64,000 nucleotides of DNA from Algoriphagus sp. (GCA_023653075.1 JAMNXQ010000002.1:1-64000); one strand, 5' to 3'; shown: positions 37,079 to 47,069, counted from the first letter of the stretch. Notes: generated from the letters alone by a model not told the origin. Program-made: numbers and translations.

Positions 37079-38458
37079 ATGACCTGGCAATTGATTAAAG
37101 ATGCGCTCTTGGGTAAGGAGCAAGATTTTACCCAGCTTCCCTTGAAGACTGCTATTTTTATTCTTGCGCTGCCTATGATTCTGGAAATGATGATGGAGTC
37201 CTCCTTTGCGATTGTAGACCTTTTTTTTGTGGCACAATTGGGAGAATATGCCATTGCAACGGTGGGATTGACCGAATCGGTTATTGTTTTGACCTATGCG
37301 CTTGGTTTCGGTTTGAGCATGGCTGCTACCGCACTCGTTTCAAGACGGTTTGGAGAAAAAAACTACCAAGATGCAGGGTCGGTTACCTTTCAATTAGTGC
37401 TGGTAGGCGCCTGTATTTCCGTAGTTCTTGGGGTTTTGGGTTGGACCTTTGCTTCCGACCTACTTCGCCTGATGGGGGCCGAAGAGCAATTAATTGAATC
37501 GGGGTCAAATTATGCTAAAATTGTATTTGCTGGCAATACAGCTATTCTGTTACTTTTTTTATGCAATGGCGCATTCCGCGGAGCGGGTCAAGCCCACCAT
37601 GCGATGCGCTCCTTGATGATTGCAAATGGACTGAATATTGTCTTGGACCCCTTGCTCATCTTTGGGATAGGATCTTGGGAAGGATTTGGATTAGATGGTG
37701 CTGCCATTGCCACTACGTTTGGAAGGAGTATGGGGGTAGTGTATCAGGTGTACCACCTCCTCAATGGTAAGCACAAACTTAGAATCCTCAGAGAAAACAT
37801 TGCCCTTAGCTGGGAGACGATCACCAAAATTATGGTCTTGTCTTTAGGTGGCATGGGACAATCTCTCATAGATTCCCTATCTTGGGTAGCCTTGACTCGA
37901 ATGAATGCTGAATTTGGATCTGCGGCCTTGGCAGGCTACACCATTGCTTTTCGGATCTTGATCTTTACGATTTTGCCTGCCTGGGGATTATCAGGTGCAG
38001 CGGCCACCTTGGTGGGGCAAAACCTAGGGGCACAAAAAACCAAACGGGCCGAATTGGCCGTTTGGCTGACTGTTCGCTACAATGTGATCTTTATGGCTGC
38101 TGTCACGGGCATTTACTTGCTCTTTAGCAAGCAGCTGGTCCGTTTATTTACCAGTATTCCGGATGTAGGAGAGGTAGCTTCTCAGGGTTTGTGGGTGATT
38201 GCCTTGGGTTATGTGTTTTTTGCAGTGGGGATGGTGCTGACCCAAGCCTTTAATGGGGCTGGGGATACCAAAACTCCCGCTTGGATCAATGCCGCAGTGC
38301 TTCTTGGCCTGGAAGTCCCCTTGGCTTACCTACTCGCCTTTCCATTAGAATTGGGTTATGTGGGGATATTTATTGCCATTGCTACGTGTCATTCCTTGCA
38401 TGCACTGGTGTCCCTTTACTTTTTTAGGAAAGGCAAGTGGAAATTGAACAAGGTGTAA
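37079..38458 (+). CDS. MATE-family multidrug efflux transporter
   Basis: The protein has 459 residues from the ATG at 37079; a TTG 27 bases earlier in frame is less likely. It has twelve membrane helices in two halves with the MATE openings PMILEMMMESSFAIVDLFFVAQLGEYAIATVGLTESV and, in the second half, GMGQSLIDSLSWVALTRMNAEFGSAALAGYTIA. FNGAGDTKTPAWIN near residue 400 is typical. It exports cationic or other drugs by Na+ or H+ antiport; specificity is unknown. It is a single gene between the fatty-acid operon and the convergent PLP enzyme. Confidence 0.94.
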   Translation: MTWQLIKDALLGKEQDFTQLPLKTAIFILALPMILEMMMESSFAIVDLFFVAQLGEYAIATVGLTESVIVLTYALGFGLSMAATALVSRRFGEKNYQDAGSVTFQLVLVGACISVVLGVLGWTFASDLLRLMGAEEQLIESGSNYAKIVFAGNTAILLLFLCNGAFRGAGQAHHAMRSLMIANGLNIVLDPLLIFGIGSWEGFGLDGAAIATTFGRSMGVVYQVYHLLNGKHKLRILRENIALSWETITKIMVLSLGGMGQSLIDSLSWVALTRMNAEFGSAALAGYTIAFRILIFTILPAWGLSGAAATLVGQNLGAQKTKRAELAVWLTVRYNVIFMAAVTGIYLLFSKQLVRLFTSIPDVGEVASQGLWVIALGYVFFAVGMVLTQAFNGAGDTKTPAWINAAVLLGLEVPLAYLLAFPLELGYVGIFIAIATCHSLHALVSLYFFRKGKWKLNKV

Positions 38459-38508
38459 TTTCTCAGGAGTTGAACTGATTCAGTAGCAGAAGGGGAATCC
38501 AAGTGGAT

Positions 38509-39612
38509 TTACCGCAGGCCTTCAGCATGGTCTATTTCCTGTCCATTCAAACTCAGGTAACTTCCCATGGCATCTGCAGTCATGCAAGAATGTACGGGCA
38601 AGATACCCAGCAAGTCACCGACTTTGACCGAATTCAACAACTCTTCGGAAGCCTGAATAATCCCATGTTCCTGGGAAATGCTCTTCACAAAGGAGTAGTG
38701 GCTAGGAATGGACCAACCTTTTTCTGTTACCAGTACTACCTCTCCAAAATTCTTGGTTCCATCGGGCTGCATCAGCACATCCTTGGCTAGATGCACACCC
38801 CCACCATGGATCAAAATCTCCTTTCGATCCTTGCGGATATCCACTACGGGTACGGCTAAGCAAACGGCAATGTCTTCTCGCTTACAACTTCCCAAGTGTA
38901 CCTGCATCAAATCAAAAAAGACAAAATTACCTGGCCCAAGTTCATCTACAGCACCAAAATCCTCCATCACCGCACATCCAGGCGTGTCACCCAATCGCGT
39001 CACCAAATTGGGATAGCGATCCAGATACTTGGCTTTCCTAAGCGCCAATGCTTCTTGACTTTCTTCGTGTATTTTAGAGGTATTTTTGCCGTAGTAGGTA
39101 TGGCCAGGATGGATGTAAAAGCCTTTGAATTTGAGGTGTTGCGAACGACCAGCCTGTGTCAAAATCTCTTCCAATTCCGCTTCATCAGAGGCTTGAATCC
39201 CCGTGCGTCCATAGCCCGCATCCAATTCCACAAAAAAGGATACCTCTTCTCGCAGACCTTCAGCCAGTGCCTTTGCAGTAGCCGCATTGACTACTTGTAC
39301 GGAAATAGTCTGATTCGCTGCAAGGCGATTCAATCGGGGGATTTCACGAATATTGAATGGAAAAGCAATGTGGATGCTATCCCAGCCTTGGCCACAGAGG
39401 TATTCTGCCAGGGAGATGGAGGAAGCGGTTACCTCTCGAATCCCATAGTCTTTGGCCCAGTTTCCTACGGTACGAGATTGGGAGGTTTTCCAATGCGGCA
39501 CCAATTTTTTCCCTAATTTTTGAGCCTTGTCTGCCATTTTTTTAAGGTTGGCTCGCGTGATTTTTTCGTCAATAAGGAGAGTGGGTGAGGCAATTTGATC
39601 GAGGTAGTTCAT
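38509..39612 (-). CDS. D-threonine aldolase/D-serine dehydratase-like PLP enzyme
   Basis: The protein has 367 residues from the ATG at 39612. The frame runs 16 codons further, but a -7 element TATATTTG lies inside that stretch, so the shorter start is favoured. It has the alanine-racemase N-terminal TIM barrel with the PLP Lys in VPHWKTSQ (Lys42), EVTASSISLAEYL and a C-terminal domain whose PVHSC (His341, Cys343) fits the metal site of D-serine dehydratase/D-threonine aldolases. It should act on a D-3-hydroxyamino acid. It is a single minus-strand gene with no pathway neighbour, so the true substrate is open. Confidence 0.88.
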   Translation of the reverse strand: MNYLDQIASPTLLIDEKITRANLKKMADKAQKLGKKLVPHWKTSQSRTVGNWAKDYGIREVTASSISLAEYLCGQGWDSIHIAFPFNIREIPRLNRLAANQTISVQVVNAATAKALAEGLREEVSFFVELDAGYGRTGIQASDEAELEEILTQAGRSQHLKFKGFYIHPGHTYYGKNTSKIHEESQEALALRKAKYLDRYPNLVTRLGDTPGCAVMEDFGAVDELGPGNFVFFDLMQVHLGSCKREDIAVCLAVPVVDIRKDRKEILIHGGGVHLAKDVLMQPDGTKNFGEVVLVTEKGWSIPSHYSFVKSISQEHGIIQASEELLNSVKVGDLLGILPVHSCMTADAMGSYLSLNGQEIDHAEGLR

Positions 39613-39631
39613 GGAAAAGGGGTCATAAAAA

Positions 39632-39639
39632 CAAATATA
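39632..39639 (-). promoter_or_regulatory. -7 element deciding the start of the PLP enzyme
   Basis: On the minus strand this is TATATTTG, a perfect TAnnTTTG, 19 bases upstream of the ATG at 39612 and downstream of the longer possible start at 39660. No -33 box has proper spacing. Confidence 0.5.
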
Positions 39640-39764
39640 AACAGAATCTTTTGTTTTCATTCCTCTCCAAATTTCCCTGAAAGTAGAAGGAAATTCAGTG
39701 AGTTAAGGCCATAATCCTTTTTGTCAAAATCTCAAATACCTGTGCATAAGCCATTCAATTCTAT

Positions 39765-39772
39765 TAAATTTG
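39765..39772 (+). promoter_or_regulatory. -7 element of the alaS operon
   Basis: TAAATTTG matches TAnnTTTG and lies 70 bases ahead of the alaS ATG. TGTG at 39741-39744 could be a weak -33 box (20-base spacer). Confidence 0.4.
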
Positions 39773-39842
39773 TGGATTGCAAGAGGCTCAATTCTGCCGG
39801 TTGCACTCCAACTAGTATTTGCCACTGTACCGACTATCTTCC

Positions 39843-42467
39843 ATGGAAGCCAAAAAAATCAGAAGTACGTTTATTGAATTTTTTCAATCCAAGCAACACC
39901 AATACGTTCCATCTTCCCCTATTGTAGTAAAGAATGACCCTACCCTGATGTTTACCAACGCAGGGATGAATCAATTCAAAGATGCTTTTTTGGGTAATGA
40001 AATTGCCAAATTTCCACGTGTGGCCAATTCTCAGAAATGCCTTCGTGTCAGTGGCAAACACAACGATTTGGAAGAGGTGGGGGTAGATACCTACCACCAT
40101 ACCATGTTTGAAATGCTGGGCAACTGGTCTTTTGGAGATTACTTCAAGAAGGAAGCGATTGAGTGGGCTTGGGAATTATTGACTGAAGTATACAAACTCC
40201 CAAAGGACTTGTTGTATGTGTCCGTATTCCAAGGTGATAAAGGCGATAACCTGGCCATGGACCAGGAGGCCTACGACCTTTGGAGTACTATCGTAGCAAA
40301 AGACCGCATCATCATGGGTTCCAAGAAGGACAACTTCTGGGAAATGGGTGATACTGGACCTTGCGGACCATGTTCGGAGATCCACGTGGACTTGCGTGCT
40401 GCTGACGAGCGTGCTGCTGTACCAGGACGTGAATTGGTAAATAACGATCATCCTCAAGTAATCGAGATCTGGAACCTGGTATTCATGCAATTCAACAGGT
40501 TATCGGATGGAAGTTTGAAGCCACTCCCAGCCACCCATGTGGACACGGGAATGGGTTTTGAGCGTTTGGTACGGGCCATCCAACACAAATCTTCCAATTA
40601 CGATACCGATTTGTTTTTGCCGTATATCCAAGCCTTAGAACTTAAGTCTGGAAAAACGTATGGCAAAGACGAGCCTACAGATATTGCTTTCCGCGTAATT
40701 GTAGACCATATCCGCGCGATATCTTTCACCATTGCAGATGGACAGATTCCTTCGAACAACAAGGCGGGTTATGTAATTCGAAGAATCCTACGCAGAGCGG
40801 TTCGCTACGGTTATACCTTCCTAGGATTTCAAAAGCCATTCTTGCACGAGTTAACTCCTTTGATCGCTTCAAATTTTGGAGATATTTTTCCAGAGGTCCG
40901 TTCCCAGCAGGAGTTTATTGCTAAGGTGATACAAGAGGAGGAAGCTTCCTTCTTGCGTACGCTTGACAATGGTCTCCGTATGCTCGATGGCATCAAATCA
41001 GAGTTGGTCGCCAAGGAAGAAGCGGTAATTTCAGGAAAAACAGCTTTTGACTTGTACGATACCTTCGGATTCCCGCTAGACCTTACTTCTTTGATAGCCC
41101 GTGAAAATGGGTTTTCAGTAGATGAAAAAGGCTTTGCCGAAGAAATGGAAAAACAAAAGACCCGATCTAGAGCAGCCTCTGAGCAAGATACAGGGGATTG
41201 GGTGTTGGTCCATGAAGATGCAGGAGTGGAGTTTGTCGGTTACGATACGCTGGAGGCCTATGCGCAAATCGTAAAGTACCGAACCATCTCGGATAAGAAA
41301 GGAGATCGCTTCCAACTCGTTTTAGATAAAACTCCTTTTTATGCAGAGAGTGGAGGTCAGGTAGGGGATACGGGTTGGTTGAAGACTGAAGTCGAGCAGA
41401 TTCTTGTGTTGGATACCAAAAAAGAGAATGACTTGATTGTTCATTTTGTGGAAAAACTCCCTCAGCATCCTGAAGCCCAGTTTTTTGCAGCAGTGGATGC
41501 TACGAAGCGTCATTTGACCATGAATAACCATACGGCTACGCACTTATTGCAGTCAGCCTTGAAGTCCGTTTTGGGGGATCACATTCAGCAGCGTGGTTCC
41601 TTGGTGAACGAGCAGTTGCTTCGTTTTGATTTTTCCCACTTTGGAAAAATGACGGATGAGGAATTGGCGCAGGTAGAGGCTATTGTCAATGCCAAGGTAC
41701 GCGAAAATATTGCCTTGGTGGAGCAGCGCAATGTGCCCATTGAAGAGGCCAAAAAGCAAGGTGCAACAGCCTTGTTTGGTGAAAAATATGGTGATTTTGT
41801 TCGTGTGATCACCTTTGGAAGGGATTTTTCAGTTGAACTTTGTGGAGGTACCCACGTTTCCCAGACTAGCCAAATCGGATTATTTAAAATCAGCAGTGAG
41901 GCTTCTATTTCCTCCGGTGTACGGCGTATCGAAGCGATTACAGCTACTGCAGCAGAGCAGTACTTGCGCGAGCAGGAAGGGCTGGTGAAGGAATTGCAAG
42001 AACTCTTGAAAAATCCTCGAGACCTGGTGAAGGCGGTAGAGGCCTTGGTTCAGGAGCGCAATGCTTTGCAAAAAGAAATTGAACACTTGCACTTGGAAAA
42101 GTCCGCAGGCGTGAAAGAGCAGTTGAAGGGACAGTTTGTCGAAAAGGATGGCAAGCAAGTGCTCATTGCTTCCGTCGAATTGCCGAATGCGGATTCCTTG
42201 AAAAAGTTGGTGTATGAGTTAAAGAATGAGGTTTCCAAAGCATGCATCGTTTTGGCCGCCTCCATCAGCAATACCCCTCAAGTGGCTGTGTTTATCGAAG
42301 AATCGATAGTGGAGTCTACTGGGCTGCATGCGGGCCACCTAGTTCGTGAATTGGCAAAAGAAATTCAAGGAGGCGGTGGAGGGCAACCTTTCTTTGCTAC
42401 TGCTGGTGGTAAAGACCTTGCAGGGTTACCCAAAGTAGTTGCCAAAGCGAAGTCTTTCTTGTTGTAA
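39843..42467 (+). CDS. alaS: alanyl-tRNA synthetase
   Basis: The 874 residues from the ATG at 39843 are full length for AlaS. An in-frame TTG at 39819 was rejected because MEAKKIRSTFIEFFQSKQH is the usual opening. It has a class II core (PTLMFTNAGMNQFKDAFLG, TYHHTMFEMLGNWSFGDYFK), an editing domain with HTATHLL and the CGGTH zinc ligands, and a C-Ala domain with coiled coil and GGGGGQPFFATAGG. It charges tRNA-Ala and clears mischarged Ser or Gly. It leads alaS-gatB-thioredoxin lipoprotein, with gatB 17 bases downstream. Confidence 0.98.
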   Translation: MEAKKIRSTFIEFFQSKQHQYVPSSPIVVKNDPTLMFTNAGMNQFKDAFLGNEIAKFPRVANSQKCLRVSGKHNDLEEVGVDTYHHTMFEMLGNWSFGDYFKKEAIEWAWELLTEVYKLPKDLLYVSVFQGDKGDNLAMDQEAYDLWSTIVAKDRIIMGSKKDNFWEMGDTGPCGPCSEIHVDLRAADERAAVPGRELVNNDHPQVIEIWNLVFMQFNRLSDGSLKPLPATHVDTGMGFERLVRAIQHKSSNYDTDLFLPYIQALELKSGKTYGKDEPTDIAFRVIVDHIRAISFTIADGQIPSNNKAGYVIRRILRRAVRYGYTFLGFQKPFLHELTPLIASNFGDIFPEVRSQQEFIAKVIQEEEASFLRTLDNGLRMLDGIKSELVAKEEAVISGKTAFDLYDTFGFPLDLTSLIARENGFSVDEKGFAEEMEKQKTRSRAASEQDTGDWVLVHEDAGVEFVGYDTLEAYAQIVKYRTISDKKGDRFQLVLDKTPFYAESGGQVGDTGWLKTEVEQILVLDTKKENDLIVHFVEKLPQHPEAQFFAAVDATKRHLTMNNHTATHLLQSALKSVLGDHIQQRGSLVNEQLLRFDFSHFGKMTDEELAQVEAIVNAKVRENIALVEQRNVPIEEAKKQGATALFGEKYGDFVRVITFGRDFSVELCGGTHVSQTSQIGLFKISSEASISSGVRRIEAITATAAEQYLREQEGLVKELQELLKNPRDLVKAVEALVQERNALQKEIEHLHLEKSAGVKEQLKGQFVEKDGKQVLIASVELPNADSLKKLVYELKNEVSKACIVLAASISNTPQVAVFIEESIVESTGLHAGHLVRELAKEIQGGGGGQPFFATAGGKDLAGLPKVVAKAKSFLL

Positions 42468-42484
42468 TTGATTTTTAGGAATCC

Positions 42485-43945
42485 ATGTTAACTCAGGAAC
42501 TAACAGACAAGTACCAATTGGTGGTGGGGCTGGAAGTTCATGCGCAATTGGCCACCTCCAGTAAACTGTTTGCTGGAGATGCCACCAATTTTGGTGCTCA
42601 AGCCAATACCCAGGTTTCTGTCATTACCTTGGGGCATCCGGGAACTTTACCCAAACTAAATATCCGTGCGCTAGAATTTGCGGTGCGCATGGGTTTGGCA
42701 TGTGAATCCCAAATAAGCAGAAAAAGCAGTTTTGATCGGAAGAATTACTTTTATCCCGACTTACCGAAGGGATACCAAATCACACAGGACAAGGAGCCAA
42801 TTTGTGTTGGAGGCAATGTCATCCTGACTTTGGAAGAGGGTACTGAGCGGGAAATTGTACTGAATCGAATTCATTTGGAGGAAGATGCTGGTAAATTGAT
42901 CCATTCTTCGGAACAGGAAGAAAGCAGGGTGGATTACAATCGAGCGGGTACTGCATTGATTGAATTGGTGACCGAACCTTGCCTTCGTTCGGCCGAGGAA
43001 GCGGTGGCATTTTTAGCAGAGATTCGAAAGTTGGTCATGTACCTGGGTATTTGCGATGGCAATATGGAAGAAGGATCCCTACGCTGTGATGCCAATGTGT
43101 CGGTTAGACTTCATGGTTCGGCAACCCTAGGGAAGAAAGTGGAAATTAAAAACATGAATTCTTTCCGCAACTTAGGTCGTGCCATTGATTTTGAATACGA
43201 GCGCCAAGTAGGCTTGCTGGAAGTAGGGCAGGATATTGTATCGGAAACACGAACTTTTGATGCAGATAGAGGGGTGACGGCGAGCATGCGCACCAAAGAA
43301 GAATTGAACGATTACCGCTATTTTCCTGAGCCTGACTTGCCTCCTGTTATTCTTACTGAAGAATGGATAGAAAAAGTAAGAGCTGAATTGCCAGTTTTGC
43401 CTCGAGACTTATATCGCAAGTTTAGAGAGGTCTATGGATTGCCTAGGTATGATGCAGCATTGTTGACAGAGACGAAGGAAGCATCAAGCTGGTTTGAGTC
43501 ACTCTGTACTCGAACAGCACACTTCAAAGCAGCTTCCAATTGGATGATGGGTCCCCTCAAGTCCTATTTGAATGAATCAGGAATCACCTATTCAAATTTG
43601 CCCTTAAGTGTCGAGTCGGTGGCGCAATTGATTGCTCTTGTAGAAGATGGGAAAATATCCTTCTCTGTTGCGTCTCAGAAGATTTTTCCTGAACTTTTGC
43701 TGCATGCGGATGTTTCACCTCTGTCCATAGCGCAGAGGCTTAACCTAATTCAGGAGAGTGATGCAAGCTTTTTACTGCCTATGGCAAAAGAAGTATTGTT
43801 TGAAAATCCAGGCAAGGTATCCGAGTACAAATCTGGAAAAAAAGGCTTGTTAGGGTTTTTTATGGGGGAATTGATGAAAAAATCAAAGGGGAAGGCAGAC
43901 CCAAAAGTAGCCACCCAAGTGATAACGGATTTATTAATGAATTAA
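42485..43945 (+). CDS. gatB: Asp/Glu-tRNA amidotransferase subunit B
   Basis: The 486-residue GatB has the signature GLEVHAQLATSSKLF, RKNYFYPDLPKGYQITQ, DYNRAGTALIELVTEP and SLRCDANVSVR. The C-terminal YqeY/tail domain ends in GFFMGELMKKSKGKADPKV. As part of GatCAB it phosphorylates and amidates misacylated Glu-tRNA-Gln or Asp-tRNA-Asn. It follows alaS by 17 bases, and its stop touches the ATG of the thioredoxin-like lipoprotein. gatA and gatC are not in the window. Confidence 0.97.
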   Translation: MLTQELTDKYQLVVGLEVHAQLATSSKLFAGDATNFGAQANTQVSVITLGHPGTLPKLNIRALEFAVRMGLACESQISRKSSFDRKNYFYPDLPKGYQITQDKEPICVGGNVILTLEEGTEREIVLNRIHLEEDAGKLIHSSEQEESRVDYNRAGTALIELVTEPCLRSAEEAVAFLAEIRKLVMYLGICDGNMEEGSLRCDANVSVRLHGSATLGKKVEIKNMNSFRNLGRAIDFEYERQVGLLEVGQDIVSETRTFDADRGVTASMRTKEELNDYRYFPEPDLPPVILTEEWIEKVRAELPVLPRDLYRKFREVYGLPRYDAALLTETKEASSWFESLCTRTAHFKAASNWMMGPLKSYLNESGITYSNLPLSVESVAQLIALVEDGKISFSVASQKIFPELLLHADVSPLSIAQRLNLIQESDASFLLPMAKEVLFENPGKVSEYKSGKKGLLGFFMGELMKKSKGKADPKVATQVITDLLMN

Positions 43946-45061
43946 ATGATGAGAAAATTTATGTTAGGAATTTTAGTGAGTACCACCATAGGCTTGTTCT
44001 CCTGTGGAGCATCGGATTCAGAAGCTGGTAAAGTAGTCATCAGTGGGAATCTACAAAATACTCCAGAAGGAGTGGTGGTGCTATCCCAATACACAGAAAG
44101 TAGACCCAAGGTGTTGGACACTTTGGAAATCAATTCCAATGGAGATTTTACTTTTGAATTTGATTCAATTGGAACTCCAACTTTTTACGAATTGAACTTG
44201 TACGGTCAGCGAATAGTCAAATTGGCACTTTACAAAGAGAATGTGGATGTAAAGTTTAATTTTTCCGACCCCAATAGCCTCCAAATTGAGGGTTCGCAGG
44301 ACAGTAAAGAAATGCTTAAGCTGGAAACTTTGATGGAATCCTATCAGGGGCAAGTCAATCAGCTCAATGAGAAGTACTACGAGGCCATGAGCAAAAACGA
44401 TGCAGCAGTGATTCGTCAAATTCAGGTGGATGCGATGAACTTAGAGGCTCAGCAAGTGGTCAAGGTGAAAGAGATGATTGAAAGCATGGGTGATTCCTTT
44501 GCCTCCTTGGCCGCGGTAGGGCTCCTTAATCCCCAAAATGATTTCTTCTTTTTGGACGCCTTGGTCACTAAGCTCAATGAGAATTACCCTAAAACTACAA
44601 CCATCTTGCAGTTGAAGCAGCAATTGGACGAAATGAGAGCCTTAGCAGTAGGTCAAATGGCGCCTGATATCGTTCTTCCTGATCCAAGTGGAAAGACGAC
44701 AAAGCTTTCTGATTTGAGAGGGAAATATGTATTGATTGATTTTTGGGCAGCTTGGTGCAAGCCTTGTAGAGTGGAAAATCCAAATGTGGTTCGTCTCTAT
44801 AACCAGTACAACGCGAAAGGCTTTGAAGTTTTTGGAGTATCCTTGGACAGAAGTAGGGAAGATTGGGTCAAAGCGATTGCAGATGATCAATTGAAGTGGA
44901 CGCAAGTTTCTGATTTGCAATACTTCAATTCTGCTGCGGCCGTGTTGTATCAAATTCAGGCAATTCCTGCTACCTACTTGGTCGATCCGGATGGAAAAAT
45001 CATCGCAAAGGACTTGAGAGGACCTAGTCTTGAAGCAAAGCTGGCTGAACTTTTTGATTAA
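43946..45061 (+). CDS. TlpA/ResA-like thiol-disulfide lipoprotein with DUF4369-type N-terminal domain
   Basis: The protein has 371 residues. A lipoprotein signal peptide ends at Cys20 (TTIGLFSC). A beta-rich N-terminal domain (about 28-115) of the DUF4369 type is followed by a helical linker, then a TlpA-like thioredoxin domain (about 230-371) with the redox motif WCKPC. It should reduce or isomerise disulfides on the periplasmic side. Its start is directly at the gatB stop, so it is translated from the alaS-gatB mRNA. A second ATG one codon later is possible. Confidence 0.9.
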   Translation: MMRKFMLGILVSTTIGLFSCGASDSEAGKVVISGNLQNTPEGVVVLSQYTESRPKVLDTLEINSNGDFTFEFDSIGTPTFYELNLYGQRIVKLALYKENVDVKFNFSDPNSLQIEGSQDSKEMLKLETLMESYQGQVNQLNEKYYEAMSKNDAAVIRQIQVDAMNLEAQQVVKVKEMIESMGDSFASLAAVGLLNPQNDFFFLDALVTKLNENYPKTTTILQLKQQLDEMRALAVGQMAPDIVLPDPSGKTTKLSDLRGKYVLIDFWAAWCKPCRVENPNVVRLYNQYNAKGFEVFGVSLDRSREDWVKAIADDQLKWTQVSDLQYFNSAAAVLYQIQAIPATYLVDPDGKIIAKDLRGPSLEAKLAELFD

Positions 45062-45075
45062 CCCAATTTTCTCGG

Positions 45076-45108
45076 GAATAAAAAAAACCGCTTTCTGTTT
45101 TTTTATTC
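45076..45108 (+). terminator. AT-rich terminator after the alaS-gatB-tlpA operon
   Basis: GAATAAAAAAA and TTTTTTTATTC form an 11-bp AT-rich stem around a loop with CCGCTTTCTG. It begins 15 bases after the stop at 45061. The low GC of the stem makes it a weaker terminator than the others. Confidence 0.55.
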
Positions 45109-45250
45109 TAGGATTATCCGTTGTGTTACCAGTAACGAACGATAAGTAGGATTGAAGTTCATTAAGGTGAGTTGTGGTCAATGAGGGTTAATTCTATCCA
45201 GTCAGTTTACTAAATCTTAAACCGCTAGTCTTATTGAGGATAATCACAAT

Positions 45251-45925
45251 TTATTTTCGGGAGATCTGCTTGAGCGTGAGTGAAGGGCTAGAAACCTCAT
45301 TGGAACGATTGAGAGCTCGGTCCTGGATTTGCACATCTATACGTACCGTATCTGTTCTAAAAATGGATTCCCATCCGGAAGAGAGCATGCGGTAAGTAAT
45401 CTTACCTTCTACTGCCTGCCCGGCATCTGTCGTTAAGATCCTAGGAAATCTTCCGTTGAAGGTGGTATAGAAGGGAGGGTCTTGCCATCTAAATTCTCGA
45501 AACTGTCCATTTCGTTTGATGAAAAAACGAACAAAAATATTGTATTGGTTTTCGTTTTTTTCCACCCAGACAGTGTCCTTGATGATCACATTATTGACGA
45601 TGGGATCTATAACCCAGTCAATGGGATTGTAGCTTGGTGCATTACTTGGTCTTTTGGAATAGGTAATCAACGATCCAGAAGCATCTCTTTTGTATACCAG
45701 GGGATTGAAGGGAGGGTTGATGTCTGTAGCAGCTAATCCTAAATCGCCCTCTGCATCCTTAAATTTTAGTGTGAGAAGTAAGGAATCTTGTCCGGAGGTT
45801 CCCACATACTCCAAACTCGAAAATTCAATCTGGGGAGTACTTGGAAAATTTTCTGGAGGGCTAATGCAGGAGTACCCACACAAAGCAAAACCAAACAATA
45901 GGGAAGAATAGTTTTTCAAACGCAT
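45251..45925 (-). CDS. hypothetical lipoprotein
   Basis: The protein has 224 residues from the ATG at 45925; an ATG five codons earlier would only lengthen the signal peptide. The lipobox Cys lies in FALCGYSC, followed by ISPPENFPSTPQIEFSSLEY. The PxIEFxSLxY...LTLKFKDAEGDLGL pattern is a Bacteroidetes lipoprotein type in which DxEGDLG may bind calcium. No enzyme motif is seen. It is divergent from the LuxE-like gene, with a 67-base gap. Function unknown. Confidence 0.8.
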   Translation of the reverse strand: MRLKNYSSLLFGFALCGYSCISPPENFPSTPQIEFSSLEYVGTSGQDSLLLTLKFKDAEGDLGLAATDINPPFNPLVYKRDASGSLITYSKRPSNAPSYNPIDWVIDPIVNNVIIKDTVWVEKNENQYNIFVRFFIKRNGQFREFRWQDPPFYTTFNGRFPRILTTDAGQAVEGKITYRMLSSGWESIFRTDTVRIDVQIQDRALNRSNEVSSPSLTLKQISRK

Positions 45926-45992
45926 GAGATGAAGGTACATTTACATTCCAAAACAAGGCCGATCTGTTAAGGAAGAGCCAAGATATAAAACG

Positions 45993-46988
45993 ATGCAAGA
46001 ATTTAAAAGTTTTTCAAAAAGGTTGGAATCCTTGACATTGGATAAGTTTGATGATTTCGCATTGGAATTGGCCCAGTTTCAGGCTCACCACAACCCCATT
46101 TATGCAGCCTACTTGAAGGCAAGAAAGATCCAGCCTACAAGTATTCGGCGAGTGGAAGACATTCCCTTTTTGCCCATTCAATTTTTTAAAAACAGTCTGG
46201 TATATTGTGGAAATCCCGATTCCGTAGCTCAGGTATACAGCAGTAGTGGGACAACAGGAGCGATCACGAGCAAGCATTTACTTTGGTCTGAAGAGTTTTA
46301 CCTCAACCATGCCCAACGGTTATTTGAAGAGGCTTATGGGCCCTTACCGAACTTTCATGTGCTGGCTTTGCTTCCCGGCTACTTGGAACGACCGGGAAGC
46401 AGCCTTGTGGCTATGGCGAGCCATTTTATAAAAGAAAGTAAGTCTGAGGTTTCGGGTTTTTATTTGTACAACCAGCAGGACCTTTTGCAGACTCTAGCCG
46501 AGCTTTCTCAAGGTAGCCGTAAAGTGTTGCTTTTGGGAGTAACCTTTGCCTTATTAAATCTGGCAGAATCAAAAGAGCCTTTCCGCAGTTTTCCTAACTT
46601 GATCGTGATGGAAACAGGGGGGATGAAGGGGAGAAGGAAAGAGATGGTTCGGGCTGAGGTTCATGAGCAGCTGTGTTCTTTTTTTCAAGTAGACTCTATT
46701 CATTCCGAGTATGGGATGACCGAACTCCTTTCACAGAGCTATTCCAAAGGCAATGGCAAATACCTGCTGCCAGTTTGCATGAGGGCTTTACTTCGTGATC
46801 TTAATGATCCCTTCAGTTTAGCCAGTCGTAGTCAAGGGGGGATTAATTTAATCGACCTGGCTAATTTTCATTCCTGTGCTTTCGTTGAAACACAGGATAT
46901 TGGAAAATGGGATGAAGAGGGGTTTTTAGAAGTTTTGGGCAGAATTGATCATTCCGAACTACGAGGATGCAATTTATTGGTTCAGTGA
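45993..46988 (+). CDS. LuxE-like acyl-protein synthetase
   Basis: The protein has 331 residues with the adenylate-forming LuxE domain. VYSSSGTTGAITSKHL (SSSGTTG at 83-89) is the nucleotide-binding motif, and SEYGMTELLSQSYS and ETQDIGKWDEEGFLEVLGR follow as in LuxE or CoA-ligase relatives. LuxE in luminous bacteria activates a fatty acid and takes it over as an acyl-enzyme. No luxC or luciferase gene is here, so this orphan should activate some other carboxylate. It is transcribed alone, ahead of the tiny lipoprotein at 47070. Confidence 0.85.
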   Translation: MQEFKSFSKRLESLTLDKFDDFALELAQFQAHHNPIYAAYLKARKIQPTSIRRVEDIPFLPIQFFKNSLVYCGNPDSVAQVYSSSGTTGAITSKHLLWSEEFYLNHAQRLFEEAYGPLPNFHVLALLPGYLERPGSSLVAMASHFIKESKSEVSGFYLYNQQDLLQTLAELSQGSRKVLLLGVTFALLNLAESKEPFRSFPNLIVMETGGMKGRRKEMVRAEVHEQLCSFFQVDSIHSEYGMTELLSQSYSKGNGKYLLPVCMRALLRDLNDPFSLASRSQGGINLIDLANFHSCAFVETQDIGKWDEEGFLEVLGRIDHSELRGCNLLVQ

Positions 46989-47069
46989 TTATTCCTGATT
47001 CAACTTGTTGGTTCAATAATTGCTTTGGTAAATATTAATCCACATATTTCGGAACCTAATCGATTTTCT

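Noticed and set aside
38896-39516. Plus-strand frame of 206 codons
   Set aside because: It is antisense to the PLP enzyme, whose own frame shows catalytic motifs; the antisense product resembles nothing.
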